From Simmondsia chinensis (taxonomy: Eukaryota > Streptophyta > Magnoliopsida > Caryophyllales > Simmondsiaceae), in NCBI GenBank assembly GCA_018398585.1, contig JAGTTD010000008.1:28821208-28885207 (forward strand): a stretch of DNA of 64,000 nucleotides, given 5' to 3'. Shown here piece after piece: positions 44,449-55,269 of the stretch. Position 1 is the first letter of the stretch. Each line of letters opens with the position of its first letter. A program made the position numbers and the translations under genes. The notes below the pieces were generated by a model that was not told the DNA's origin, made no database searches, and saw nothing but the letters and a program-made list of their open reading frames with translations.

Positions 44449-45470
44449 ATGGAAAACTTTCCCCTTAACAAATCAATAGAATCTCCGTCTTCGCCAAAGA
44501 AGTCGGGGGACCAATACGTCACTCAAAGTCAACTCCATGAACTTCGAACGGTAATCTTGTGGCTCGCCGATCAAAATCCTTCAAGCAAATCTTTGCCTCA
44601 ATCCCCGAAGCAAAATCTGGACGTGGTTGTCGAATTTCTTGCTTCCACCGAACACAGTAGTAAGAGGAGAAAAGAAAATCTTGGAAAGGATGAGGTAGGC
44701 CGACACCTTTTGGAGCAAGAAGACACTGAAAGAAGGACCCAGCTCTTGCTCAAATCAAACATAAACAGAAGCCTCAATAGAACGATGCCCAGGGTTTTAG
44801 GGAGACTACCCATCACCCATTCGCCCTTCCCACCCTTTATACTATCCTACCTCATGGGGAAAGTGAAAATGCCAAACTTAGCGCTGTTCGATGGGACCCA
44901 AGACCCTAGGCTACCACATTTTTGTATTCCCGGCTCGAATGTATATACAAGACACCCCAGAAGATGTTTGGTGCAAATGCTTTCCGGCCACACTTAAGGG
45001 CATGTTCCAAGCCTGGTTCGTCTCCCTCTCAAATGGTTCGATCCATAGTTTCTCGGAGCTTTTGGAGAAATTCACCCGTCACTTTTTAAACAACAGGCGG
45101 AGGAAGAAAACTGTCGTCCAGTTAATACGACTGCGACAGGATGAGGGCAAATCCTTGAGGGGAATTGTCCGGTTTTTCTCCAAGGCCATGATCAACATTC
45201 CAAACCTCGTAGATGAAACGGCCATAACTGCCTTTATCAATTTCAGGCAATCCAAGAAGGGAGCTGATAGTGAGAAATCCAAGAAGGAGCGACAATTTCA
45301 GGCAACAGAAACCGCCCCAATTGCTCTTGGAAGTAAAGAAGCCCGATATACCAAGGACTAAAACCCCAACAAATCTAGAGTCAAGAATGAACCAGAAGAA
45401 ATGGAGTGAATATCATGACAGAACTGGACATGATACCAAGGATTGTCGGGCACTCAGATACTGAATGGAT
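44449..45470 (+). pseudogene. Tat gag
   Basis: Opens at ATG 44449. The 182-codon first frame ends in VKMPNLALFDGTQDP; a frameshift near 44905 leads into 44891-45361 with the capsid-like region (ARMYIQDTPEDVWCKCFP, LKGMFQAWFVSL, HSFSELLEKFTRHF). The zinc-binding segment is in a third frame near 45400-45470 (KWSEYHDRTGHDTKDC). The whole gag core is recognisable but split across three frames. Confidence 0.85.
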
Positions 45471-45689
45471 GAGCTAGAGAAAAAAGGCGATCTCGAGAAA
45501 TTTTTAGATATAAAAAAAATTAAACCTGGAACCTTAGGACCTCCTTGAGAAGAACACAAAGCTTCGACAAGCACTACAAAACGCTTGATAGCTATGATAA
45601 AAAAAAAGGGGAAACATGAACGATGAAATATAGGTAAGAGGCGAAAGCAAAATCCGAAGATGCTAGCCCCTAACCTTCACACAAGATGA

Positions 45690-46370
45690 CCTCGGAAATG
45701 TCAGGACCCCACACGAACATCCCATGGTTATTACCATGGAAATTGACAATTTCTCTATCCAGCGAGTCCTAGTGGACCAAGGGAGCTCAGTCAACATCCT
45801 TGTCTTCCATTTTTTTTTTTGAAAGAATGGAAATCTTGCACCAAAAGCTGGTCCCTACAACTGAGACTTTCGTAGATTTCCCCAGGGAAGTTGTTAGCCC
45901 GCTGACATACGCTTTGGGCTGAATTTTAGGTTGTCGCGGCGAACTCAAAGTTCAACACCATTTTGGGACGTCCTGTGTTGAATTCATTGAAAGCAGTAGT
46001 GTCAACTTATCACCGAGCCATGAAATTTGAGATGGATGAAAGGAGCATTTTGACCATCAAAGGATGTCAAAGAACGGCCCGCAACTGCTGTTACACCCGG
46101 GACGCCCAGAATTCAAAGAAAGCAGAAGGCAAGAAAGAAAAGAAATCAGACCTCGAAGAAACCATCGAAGTAGAACTTGAACCCGAAAGGACGGTCCAAA
46201 TTGGAACACAACTAAATTCGGACTCCCAGAATCAAATCCTACATGTGCTCCGACAATATCCAGAAGTGTTCGCGTGCTCGGAAGAAGAGATGCCAGGGAT
46301 AGATAAAAACATCATTTGCCACCACTTGAATGTCCAACCCGAAAGAAAGCCGATGAGGCAGAAAAAGTGT
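45690..46370 (+). pseudogene. Tat protease and start of RT
   Basis: Protease is readable around 45700-45800 (HPMVITMEIDNF, RVLVDQGSSVNIL; Gln replaces the Asn or Thr usually found between the catalytic Asp and Gly). It continues at 45963-46060 (GRPVLNSLKAVVSTYHRAMK). The RT N-terminus follows at 46230-46370 (LRQYPEVFACSEEEMPGID, ICHHLNVQPERKPMRQKK). At this point the sequence jumps to RNase H, so the RT catalytic core is missing. Confidence 0.8.
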
Positions 46371-46374
46371 ATCC

Positions 46375-47040
46375 TCATATTGAAAAACTTGCTTTATGCT
46401 GTCATCATGGCTACCTGAAAGCTTCGTCCCTACTTCCAGGCACCTCGCATCTGAATACGAACTGACCAACCCCTTCAAAAATCGCTCCAACGATTAGAAT
46501 GCTCGGGAAGAATGTTGGCTTGGGTAGTCGAGCTTTTCGAATATGATATCCAATTTGAATCACAAGCCATGAGCACTAGCTAACTTCCTAGCCGAGTGCT
46601 CATTCACTGGCGACACATTGGTAAGCTCAAAACCGGTGGACGTCTCGAAAAAATCACAAAAATTTTAGGTTGACGGATCCTCCAACAATCAAGGAAGTAG
46701 GGCAAGTATCCTACTCATCTGGCCAGAAGACTAGCACTTCCCGTTATGCCATAAGGTTTAAGTTTAAAGTCAACAATAACGAAGCCGAATACAAGGCACT
46801 CTTCCATGGACTAAGGATAGCACAGAAAGCAGAAGCACGGCAGGAAGAGGTATTCAGTGACTCTCAGCTGGTAATCAAGCAGGTCCAGGGGATTTATGGG
46901 GTGAAAAGCACCGTCATGTTAGAATATTTGAAGATAGTAAACGAGGTGGCATAGGCATTTCCCCACTTCAAAATTCACCTCATACCGCGAACCGAGAATA
47001 TCAAAGCAGATGAGCTAAGCCGGGTTGCTAATAATTAGAG
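46375..47040 (+). pseudogene. Tat RNase H and archaeal-type second RNase H
   Basis: The first RNase H is represented only by its end (PHIEKLA, then LGRMLAWVVELFEYDIQFES near 46500-46560). The second, archaeal-type RNase H occupies 46665-46990, most of it in the 94-codon frame 46670-46954 (VDGSSNNQGS in a neighbouring frame, then YAIRFKFKVNNNEAEYKALF, VFSDSQLVIKQVQG). Duplicate RNase H domains are typical of Tat. Acidic residues D, E and D of the second domain are visible. Confidence 0.85.
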
Positions 47041-47249
47041 GAAAGAGATCTAGACCCCGCCATCCGGATAGAAGAAATCTAGATTTCATGCCGGAATTTG
47101 CCCCCTCAAGAAACTATTGTTCAAATACAGGCCGTGAATGATTGGTGACGCCCCCTCGTTAAGTTCATAAAAAAGGGACCCGCCCCGGCTACTAGCGAGA
47201 AGCAAGGAAAATCAAGAAATGAGTCTCATGGACTTATACAAAAGATCTT

Positions 47250-48240
47250 TCATTCATCCCTTGTTGAAGTGCGTTGGCGAGGAAGAAGGAAAGTACGTCT
47301 TACGTGAGAAATGCGAGATGTGTCAGAAACATGCTCTGATAATCCACACGCCTGCATCCTCACTCCGGCCCATACTCAACCCCATTCCCTTCGCCTAATG
47401 TGGGATAGACATCTTAGGTCCACACCCCAAAGCGACTGGGCAGAGGAAATATTTCATCATGGTCGTAGGCTAGTTTAGTAAGTGGATAGAAGCCGAACCT
47501 GAGGCCCAAATTACAGACTACACTGTCCAACGCTTCCTTTGGAAGGGAATCATAACTCATTACGAAATCCCATGAGTTCTAGTTGCCGACAATGGCACCC
47601 AATTCAGCTCATAGAGGTTTTGCGATTACGGTGGAAACTTGGGGATCAAAATAAACTATGCCTCCATAGCGCACCCACAAAGTAATGGCCAGGCAGAATC
47701 CTCAAACAAACACATTCTTTTAGGATTAAAATGTCGATTGGATCAAGTAGAAGGGAACTGGGCAGAAGAACTACCTAGCATGTTGTGGACCTATAGGGCC
47801 ACAATACGAAACACCACAGGGGAAACCCCCATACAACCGGGTGTATGGTACGGAAGCGGTGCTACCAGTGGAGATAAGAGAGCCCATCCTTCGAATTTGG
47901 GATTATAACCAAGAACGTAATGAAGAAGAACTAAGACAGTCATTGGACGAAGTGGAAGAGATACGTGAGAATGCATTAGTCAGAATGATTGCTCAAAAGC
48001 AGAGGATGGCGAAATACTGTAATTCCAAAGTAAGAAAGAGAAGCTTTCATGAAAGTAAGCTAGTACTAAGACGAGCATAATCTTCAGGGCATTGCCATGG
48101 GAAACTATCAGCTAATTGGGAAGATCGCTACAGGGTCTCTTAGACAGCCAGAGATAGGGCATATCGTCTGCAACAGCTAGACAGAACCCTAATCTCGAGA
48201 ACATGGAAAATCCTAAATTTGAGAAAATACTTGTATGAAG
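47250..48240 (+). pseudogene. Tat integrase
   Basis: Zinc segment near 47290-47350 (KYVLREKCEMCQKH). Catalytic core near 47400-47700: CGIDILGPHP, FSKWIEAEP, VADNGTQFSS and HPQSNGQAESSNKHIL. The D, D and E positions are all present. The core continues in the frame at 47639-47908 and, after a shift, at 47841-48080 (MYGTEAVLPVEI, RENALVRMIAQKQRMAKYCN). The C-terminal segment (SRTWKILNLRKY) ends near 48240. Several stops (for example near 47398, 47470 and 47612) interrupt it. Confidence 0.85.
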
Positions 48241-48341
48241 TCATGACAAGAATGAAAATGCGTCCTGTCTTTTACAAGAATAAAAATACATCATGTCCTC
48301 TATAAAAACTCTCCCTTCTACAAAAATAAAGGATTCGTTAG

Positions 48342-48641
48342 AAGCCGTAAGCCCTTCCGAGGCGGGCTAAATACAAATATTGAAGCCATAAGCTCTTCTA
48401 AGGCGGGCAAACTACGTATAAGCCGTAAGCCCTTCCGAGGCGGGCAAATTACATATAAGCCGTAAGCCCTTCCAAGGCGGGTAAAATAAATATAAGCCGT
48501 AAGCCCTTCTGAGGTGAGTGAAATACAGATAAGCCGTAAGCCCTTCCGAGGTGGCTGAAATACATATAAGCCATAAGCCCTTCCAAGGCGGGTGGAATCC
48601 ATATAAGCTGTAAGCCCTTCTAAGGCGGATAGATCAAAGTT
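48342..48641 (+). repeat. 37-bp tandem repeats downstream of pol
   Basis: Eight units beginning AAGCCGTAAGCCCTTCCGAG, with starts at 48342, 48383, 48420, 48457, 48494, 48531, 48568 and 48605; six of the seven spacings are exactly 37 bp. More diverged relatives continue to about 48905. Tandem arrays between pol and the 3' LTR are known in Tat elements. The open minus-strand frame across the array is a by-product of its periodicity. Confidence 0.9.
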
Positions 48642-48909
48642 ATAAGCTCTTCAATAGGCTGGGAAAACAACTCCAAATGCCATAGTCCCTCCTTAGGCAC
48701 ACAACATCCAAACCAATAAGACTTCTCTCGAGGGGCGAACTACTTAGGTAACATAAACCCTTCCTAGAAAGGCAAAATATGTAAACCCTTCCTAGAAAGG
48801 CAAGATATCTAGATCCGTCTCGAAAAGGAAAAATATGTTCAAACCATTGATCCTTCCAAAATAGGCGAGATAAATTCAAGCCGTAAGCCCCTCTTGGACA
48901 GAAGAAACT

Positions 48910-49670
48910 CATCTTAAGTGGCGAGCTCTTCAATAGGTTGGCAAAAAACGGATCGAAATTGTAAGCTCTCCTCAAAAAACGCAAAAGACTTAATCACCAT
49001 AGCGGTGATAATAATAATGACAAGCGATAACAAACCAAAGCAAAATAGAAAAAATAATAAGACATATAGAGGAGGCAAAATACGAAATTATAAGTCTATC
49101 CAAGGCAAGTAGTGTGCGTCCAAATACAGCAAGTTACTAGTTAAAACCAAAAAACAAAAAGTTGCACAATACATTCCTCCATAAGTACCCCTTGCAAAAT
49201 ATGCAAAACAACAGGGAAAACACACCCAAAAAAAGAACCAAAACGATCCCCGTGTAGGCCTCTGGGATATGAAAGGTAGGAGCAACAAAAAACGCAAATA
49301 AAACAACCCCTGACCAACATGGGGCAGGTTGTGTGGTATTCGAGGAGCTGGCCGTGCTAAGCCATCCCTCCTTTGCATCATCTAAGACGGGTTGATAAAC
49401 TTCTTAAAGGAAGGGGATTCTAAGATTGGGGTCCAGGTACTTCGCTTTCTTCACAGTAAGGCTCACCACGGTGTCAAAGCCCTTCCATTATTAACATCGA
49501 AACTCAAGGCCTCCTTTAAAATTAGAAATGGTGCAAAACCTATTCTGGGATAGTCATGATAAGAACCTCTTGATCTGAGATACGCACGCCAAAATGCAGG
49601 CATTTTGTTCTACAATGACGAAATCCATCTGGGATAGTCGAGACTTGAGCTCACCACTCAGTCGTTGCAA
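48910..49670. other. Untranslated region of Tat element
   Basis: A-rich on the plus strand, with no recognisable domain. A 97-codon minus frame at 49088-49381 is hydrophobic and Phe-rich but resembles nothing I know. Confidence 0.45.
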
Positions 49671-49675
49671 ATCCC

Positions 49676-50455
49676 TCAACTCCCGAGTACACTGCCTCCA
49701 GCAGAACTAGGCGAAGGATGATCGCACGAAAAACTGTCAGCAAAAGCAAACAAATAAGGAAAGAAAGGTAGCGGAAGGATCCTCTTTAACATAATAGCCC
49801 AAAAACACAACACTGAGAGTGTAACTGTCTCCTGTGATGGATGGACAAGTGCGTCCTCCGGAGAGATGTCATCCAAACGAGCATAGTCCTCCGAAAACAG
49901 GTGGCACGTATAGATCTCCCAACAAGCATCAACGTTATCTGTAAAAGCTAAATGATAGTTAATTATCGGAGGACTAGGTTTTCCCATGACAGAGACATAC
50001 GAATCAAAACTTTCTGCCACGGCAGAATAACCTGCCACATTGGCTGTATTCCCCTCCTTGACACCCAAGGAAGGAGCCCTGCCCTGATATGAGAAAGCAT
50101 AAAAAATCTCTTCAAAAATAGGCATAGATGGAGGGCGCCTATCATCGGGAAGGTGTATGGGAAGACCCTCGAGGAAACAGAGGAGGCTTCATCAAATTCG
50201 AACATGAGAAGCCCAAGATCTCTGGCACTCCAGCAACTCCCCCATAGCCTTTTAAGTGGTAGGACCCGCCGTGAGAGTGGGAATCCCCACTGGAACCACA
50301 AACTTAGGAAGAACCCTGTTACCCTTTGCGATCTCAGGGCGAGAAGAACACTCACCAGTGACGTTAGGAGAGGACCCTTGGGGTTGAGTATGAAGATATT
50401 TTGAAGCTCTCTCCAGTGAAGAGTCCGTTGAAAGCCTTGAGGTAGGAACAGCCAC
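49676..50455 (-). pseudogene. Antisense coding-like frame, unknown function
   Basis: One minus-strand frame of about 260 codons, broken by three stops near 50180-50254. It reads from VPTSRLSTDSSLERASKY through MPIFEEIFYAFSYQGR to a Ser/Pro-rich end. Composition is protein-like and the frame is conserved across the stops, which argues against chance. I recognise no domain. Some Tat elements carry an extra antisense ORF at this place, between pol and the 3' LTR, so this may be such a gene. It could also be part of the same capture as the next feature. Confidence 0.45.
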
Positions 50456-50662
50456 AAATACTCCTTAGCTCCGGGCTAAATCTTTTCGCACCCCAGCTAG
50501 AGATGCAATTACAATCGGGATATGCCGTGAGCATTAATCCTCTGAGGACTCCACAAGAATGGGAAAATTGGTGATATCAACACTAGCTAGCGCATTAGCT
50601 AAAAAAAACCCACTAAGAACCGCAAAATACATAGCAAAGATGAAAAACAAAAGGCTAGTACA

Positions 50663-51831
50663 TCACTCTAGAAAGGTAATGTGGGCCCCCCCAGGTTGAA
50701 GTTTTCCCATATACGGATATAATGAAAGGAGTCCCCAATAAGAATATTGCCCCAAACGCTCCAGGACACCATGATCAGGCCCATCCAAATAATAGTGGTA
50801 TAGACCTCCCCCACAGGCAATCACAAGATACCAACCTGAGACTGAGAACCCCACCACATACGAAGCACCGAAATCCCAAGGAACCAAGAACTAGTAATGA
50901 ATGCTCTTGTAAAGAAACCAGGAAGAAAAATCATCACAATCGCGTAGTAACCACACCTCGAAGAGAGAGATGCATAGTATAACTAAGCACAACGAGGTCC
51001 CTCTAACCGAAGGACCACCCCACCGAAACAGGCCCGCATCGTCGCAACAAGCAATACTCTGGTGAGTCCTTGAAGGAAAGAACAAGAACTCTGTAGCAGT
51101 TCGAAGGGTATTCCATTGGACGATGTAAGTACGGGAAAAAGGTGACTGCTCCGAAATATAAGGACCACAATCCGCCATCAAGTAGATAGTGTCATCTATA
51201 TAGGCCGAAACGTGGAACAACAGGTTCCTTCCTCCAAGATACAACTCACCCTTGTATGTCTAGCCCTCTTCCCATGCAAAAACCTTATGAATCTTTGGCC
51301 ACTCTCCTCCAACCAGACCTAAGGCCGAGTCATAAACCAGCAAATGAACAGAAAAGCCAAAAGACATGGCCGAATCCTATCACAACAGAATAGTTGTCAT
51401 GGGGCATTGAGTATATGGGGATAAAACCCCTTCAGTCAATGAGCCCATTGGAAAATAAAAGCTAGTCGTTGGATTAAAGATAGATAGACGAGAAGGACCC
51501 ACCAGGCTAAACTCCCAATAAAGTACTAGACCACCATGACAACCCATGGTCCTCTTGCTGCTCGAAAGGAAATCCATGGAGGATTGCGACAGAACCAACC
51601 CCATAGCCGGAGTGCCTGAAAACATTGAGACATCATCCGGGTCAATGTAGCATTGTGATTGGACAAGAAAACCATCAACATAGTGGTCTAAGGAGTGAGA
51701 AGCATGAGCCTCTATAAAATGATGATTGTTGATAAGCTGAGCATGGAAATGAGACAATGTTCAGAACCTTAAGAAGGACTTTACATGAAAATAAGAAAAA
51801 TTGCGAAAGATACATCTTTAGACTCGGCCAT
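50663..51831 (-). pseudogene. F-box (FBA-type)-like gene remnant carried antisense in the Tat element
   Basis: Minus-strand coding sequence of about 390 codons, the usual length of a plant F-box protein with an FBA domain. It opens MAESKDVSF at 51831 and, after a frameshift near 51785, gives the second half of an F-box (VKSFLRF, then LINNHHFIEAH). The following part resembles an FBA-type domain: GFLVQSQCYIDPDDVSMF, a GGLVLYW...LSIFNPTT segment and an end reading LSLYPYMGKLQP. From 51757 to 50663 one frame is kept through five stops (near 51380, 51260 and 50891, among others). F-box proteins are substrate receptors of SCF ubiquitin ligases. It lies 155 bp before the 3' LTR, in the opposite direction. 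The assignment rests on motif recognition only. Confidence 0.6.
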
Positions 51832-51986
51832 TGTTGAATGAACCTAGGAGATTATGGTGACCAAAGGGTATTTGTAAGATTTCCAAATGAAGAAGACCAA
51901 GTGAGAAACTTCCGCTCGTCATCCATATTTATAACGGGCCACAATACAAACCGAAAACAAAAATCATTTGCAGAATGGCGGGGGAC

Positions 51987-52540
51987 TAACTTACAGTAAC
52001 TCGCTAACAACTTCCAAATAAAGGAATAATGACAAGGCCTTTTAAGACCCAAGACACATCTCACCCCGAGATGCATCTCGACCTGCAACCATGAACAATT
52101 TCATATCGCCACCATTCATTTCCATCCCACCACCGAGTATGAATCCTTGTTGACGCCTTAACGGATACCCGAAATAGGGACCCCAACCACAAGGGGAATC
52201 TTGCCCCGAGATAGGAGACTCACCCAAGTCACAGACTACTTCAGCTTACTTGTCACAATGCACCTGAGAACAGTTATCCGAAACCAAGAATCTTGGGCGT
52301 AGGGTCATATCGCCCCGAATTGGCCCATTTGGCGAAATGCACCCCCATTCTCAACCAGACCGAGATATGTCTTCCAGACAAAGCTATAAATACCACCAAA
52401 AATCATGAGATGGGGACAAGTCACTTTTCCTTTCCTTTCTACTACTCTTGTATAGAATACTCATTTATCTAATTCCATAATTAATAAAAAAAAATTTGTT
52501 TAAGTTTGACCTTCCATTAAAAGAACTTGTACCCAAAACA
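51987..52540 (+). repeat. 3' LTR of Tat element
   Basis: Follows the polypurine tract GGCGGGGGAC (51977-51986). It matches 43875-44428, including TATA near 52381, and ends ACCCAAAACA. The first bases read TAACTTACAG where the partner has TGATAACAG, so the terminal G has mutated. Confidence 0.85.
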
Positions 52541-52805
52541 CTCCCTTTTACCCCCATTTTTTTCAATCCCCAAATTGGAGCATAAGAAAATTTTTAATAA
52601 ATTTTAGATAATTTTACCCTTATTCCAACTATGACTCTCTTGACTCTTACCCTTTTACCCAATTGCCAAATAAGGGTCTCATTTACCCTTTCTTTACCTT
52701 TACCTCTCTTAGTTTGACATATCCAAATAAGGATTACATATCTCTTGACCCTCCTCATTACCCCTCTTTACCCTCCCCCTCTTTACCCCCTTTTACTGAG
52801 TTGCC

Positions 52806-53257
52806 ATTATCAAAATGTTTATGAAGTTAATGAGCCAAGCACCCCCTTGTTCATATTGGGTTCTTTAAGTTTATTGAGCTTAGTCAAACTTGGCTTGATA
52901 AGTATGGACCCCCCATATCGAAATGAACAGACTACAATCGATTTCAAATTCGAATAATTTATCAAATACTCAAATTTGTTTATGCCCTTGCTTATTCCTT
53001 CATGCCGATCAAGGGCCTTTGCCCTAATGCCTAATGTGCCTTAATTCTCACTACAGTTCCCTAATAAATATGTTACCTAAAACTAGTAACAATGTTTGAA
53101 AAAGTGTGCAAGCAAATATGCCAACTAATGTTAGAAAACTAAATACATAATACCTCCCCTTAAGTTGGGGTGTAAGTTGACGAGGTTCAAGTAGATGGGT
53201 AGCTCATGTGCTCCACTTCTTCCACAACTTTCATAGCTTCCACGACTAACGCAACCA
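52806..53257. other. Intergenic between MITE and Reina-like element
   Basis: Possible right arm of an outer MITE to about 52980, then unremarkable sequence. CCTCCCCTTAAGTTGGGGTG near 53155 resembles the complement of a copia polypurine tract, but no copia LTR or pol is readable next to it. Confidence 0.35.
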
Positions 53258-53262
53258 CATTC

Positions 53263-53509
53263 GCATACGTATAGTATTACTGTAGTCAATTGCTGGTATG
53301 GATTTAATAAAGCATGTAATGATCTTGTGATTAGAGAAGTACAAATAGGGGGACTTGTACTCATTTGAAGGCTAATGAAAAAATATCTTTCCTCCTAATC
53401 CCTTTCTCTCATATTCTTCTTCTATTTCTTTCTCTCATCTAACTCTCTTTCTTCAATCTATCTCCCAAATCTAACCCTAATTTTGGATACAGCTACAATT
53501 GTTGTATCA
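53263..53509 (+). repeat. 5' LTR (247 bp)
   Basis: Aligns with 58056-58300 from GCATACGTATAG to GTTGTATCA. The expected TG start is GC here, but the position is fixed by the TSD. The TATA region reads AGTACAAATAGGGG where the 3' copy has AGTATAAATAGGGG. Confidence 0.88.
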
Positions 53510-53511
53510 TT

Positions 53512-53524
53512 TGGTATCAGATTT
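53512..53524 (+). other. Primer binding site of Reina-like element
   Basis: TGGTATCAGATTT, two bases after the LTR. It matches the start of the initiator-Met-type site TGGTATCAGAGC with a decayed end. Confidence 0.8.
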
Positions 53525-53550
53525 TAGGTTTCGTGCTGCGTTTGAGATTC

Positions 53551-54560
53551 ATGGCTGACAGTACACCTAGTGCGTTGGAGATTCGATTATTGGAGACACG
53601 ATTAGATGACACTAAGAGCCAAATCGAGGAACGTTTTTAGGCTGTGCAATCTAATATTGCTTCGATCAAGCACGAGTAGAGCAAAATTATGGACATTCTT
53701 CGTAAGATGCAGTAGCAACAACGTTAGGGCAATGGCCTTCCGATCCACCATTAAATCTGGTAACCTCCTCAGTTCTGGGCTCTGGCATTGAATCTTCAGC
53801 CACTTCTCCTTATCAATTTCATACTCGTTTGTCCAGGAACAATTTTCGTCGCTTTTTCGGTGGTCTTACCGTCAAGAATTGGGTGTGGAAAGTTGAACAA
53901 TTTTTTGCAATTGATAACAATCCTAATGCAGCACAAGTTAAACTTGCTTCTATGCATCTTGAGGATGATGCTCTTGAATGGCATTGTTCATTTATAAAAA
54001 CCCTAACTCGGCCTATTGAAGAGATTATGTGGTCCAAATACTCCACACTATTAATTCAGCGTTTTGGTCACTGTCATGAGGACTCGATGGCAGATTTAAT
54101 GAAATTACGTCAAATTAGTAGTGTCTCGGCATATCAATCTCAGTTTGAGTGCTTGGTGCATCGGTTAAGTTTGTTTAAGTAGTACTTAGTCTCTTGATTT
54201 GTCACGGGCCTTAAGGACTCGATTAGGTATCTTGTTTTGATGCTTCAACTGAGTACTTTACACAAGGCCATGGGGGTATCACGGTTACAAGAAGATAATT
54301 TGTTTTCTGGGACAAAGATCTTCATTTACTGGGGTTACTAAACAATCCTCTTCGCGTGCGTCGGCTCCATCCTTAGCCCCTCCTCGGGCTTTGTGGTTCG
54401 CTCCTCGTCGGAGTCGGGATACGATTCTCGTAGTCTAAAGCGAGATGGGCGTACCATAACCGCAGCAGAAATTGAGGATCGTCGGGAAAAAAGGACTATG
54501 TTTCTTTTGTAATGAGCCTTTTGTTTCGGGACACATGAAAGTTTGTAAGGTCAAAAATCC
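53551..54560 (+). pseudogene. Reina-like gag
   Basis: ATG at 53551 (MADSTPSALEIRLLETRLDD) starts a coiled-coil-like N-terminus with stops at 53638 and beyond. The capsid domain is open at 53829-54182 (LTVKNWVWKVEQFFAIDNNP, QVKLASMHLEDDALEWH). After further shifts, a zinc knuckle appears near 54493-54550 (CFFCNEPFVSGHMKVC). Confidence 0.88.
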
Positions 54561-55080
54561 TCAGTTGCATATGCTTTATGGGGATCCGAATGATCTAATT
54601 GAGGAAGTTGCTAAAGATTTTCTTCTTGATGCCACATAGACTATACCCAGGGATGTTTCCCACATTCCGTGTAATGCATTGGCCGGGGTATCATCTTATG
54701 GTACTATGCGCATCACAGGTTATCATTGCTGCAAGCCACTTCAGATTCTTGTCGACAGTGGTGGTACACATAACTTTCTTGATCGGTTGATTGGAATGTG
54801 TTTCTGTGCTGCTTGGTCTGGTGTCGGTAGTAGTGGTGGATGGAAATCGGATTCAACGCCGTGATGTATGCCATGATTTTCAGTGGAGTGCTCAGGGTGC
54901 AGACTTCATTTGATGTCCTTTTTATTGATTTAGGTGGGTTCGACATGGTCTTGGGGATCCAGTGGCTCGTCCCTCTTGGTCCCATTTTGTGGAATTTCGA
55001 GAAATTACAAATGTCTTTCGCTTGGCTTGGAAAACCGTGTGTGCTGCGTGGCCAACCGACCTCCGTTTGACATTTTGATA
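54561..55080 (+). pseudogene. Reina-like protease
   Basis: Contains the active-site block LQILVDSGGTHNFLDR near 54740-54787 and, after a shift, the domain end (FIDLGGFDMVLGIQWLVPLG near 54926-54990). DSGGTHNF is close to the DSGATHNF of chromoviruses. Confidence 0.85.
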
Positions 55081-55269
55081 AGCGCAGTTTGCACAAGCGC
55101 GAAATTTTTAGTTCTTCGATTCATGTTGTAGTTGTACCTTTTGTTTCTCTATACGTTTTCTCTACTTCGGCTTTGAGTCATGATTCCGGCATTGTGTTAG
55201 AGAGTCATTGGTTCGAGCTTAATGACTTATTATTGGACTTGCCGTTAGTATTCATTTCTCCATGTGAAC

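Larger units (their letters stand above)
43875..52540 (+). mobile_element. Tat-lineage Ty3/gypsy retrotransposon
   Basis: LTR pair of 554 bp each, flanked by CCCCC (43870-43874) and CTCCC (52541-52545), a near-match TSD in C-rich DNA. It has a GGCGCC-type PBS. Gag, protease, an archaeal-type second RNase H and integrase are readable in order; the second RNase H is diagnostic of the Tat lineage. RT is deleted. Downstream of integrase, a 37-bp tandem array and about 2.2 kb of antisense coding-like sequence precede the 3' LTR. Confidence 0.88.
43637..52805. mobile_element. MITE interrupted by a gypsy element
   Basis: Left end GGCAACAAGGTAATGGGGG (43637) pairs with the complement of the right end (GGCAACTCAGTAAAAGGGGG, ending 52805). 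Both arms contain GGGGTAAAG and CTTATTTGGCAA words. The arms are separated by a complete LTR element (43875-52540), so the MITE is older. Its unsplit length would be about 0.5 kb. No TSD was settled. Confidence 0.55.

Noticed and set aside
48318..48602. 94-codon repetitive minus-strand frame (LGRAYGLY repeats)
   Set aside because: Produced by the 37-bp tandem DNA repeat, which is not a multiple of three, and it sits between pol and the LTR.
48342..48641. CRISPR-like regular spacing
   Set aside because: The units are contiguous tandem repeats with no unique spacers, inside a plant retrotransposon.
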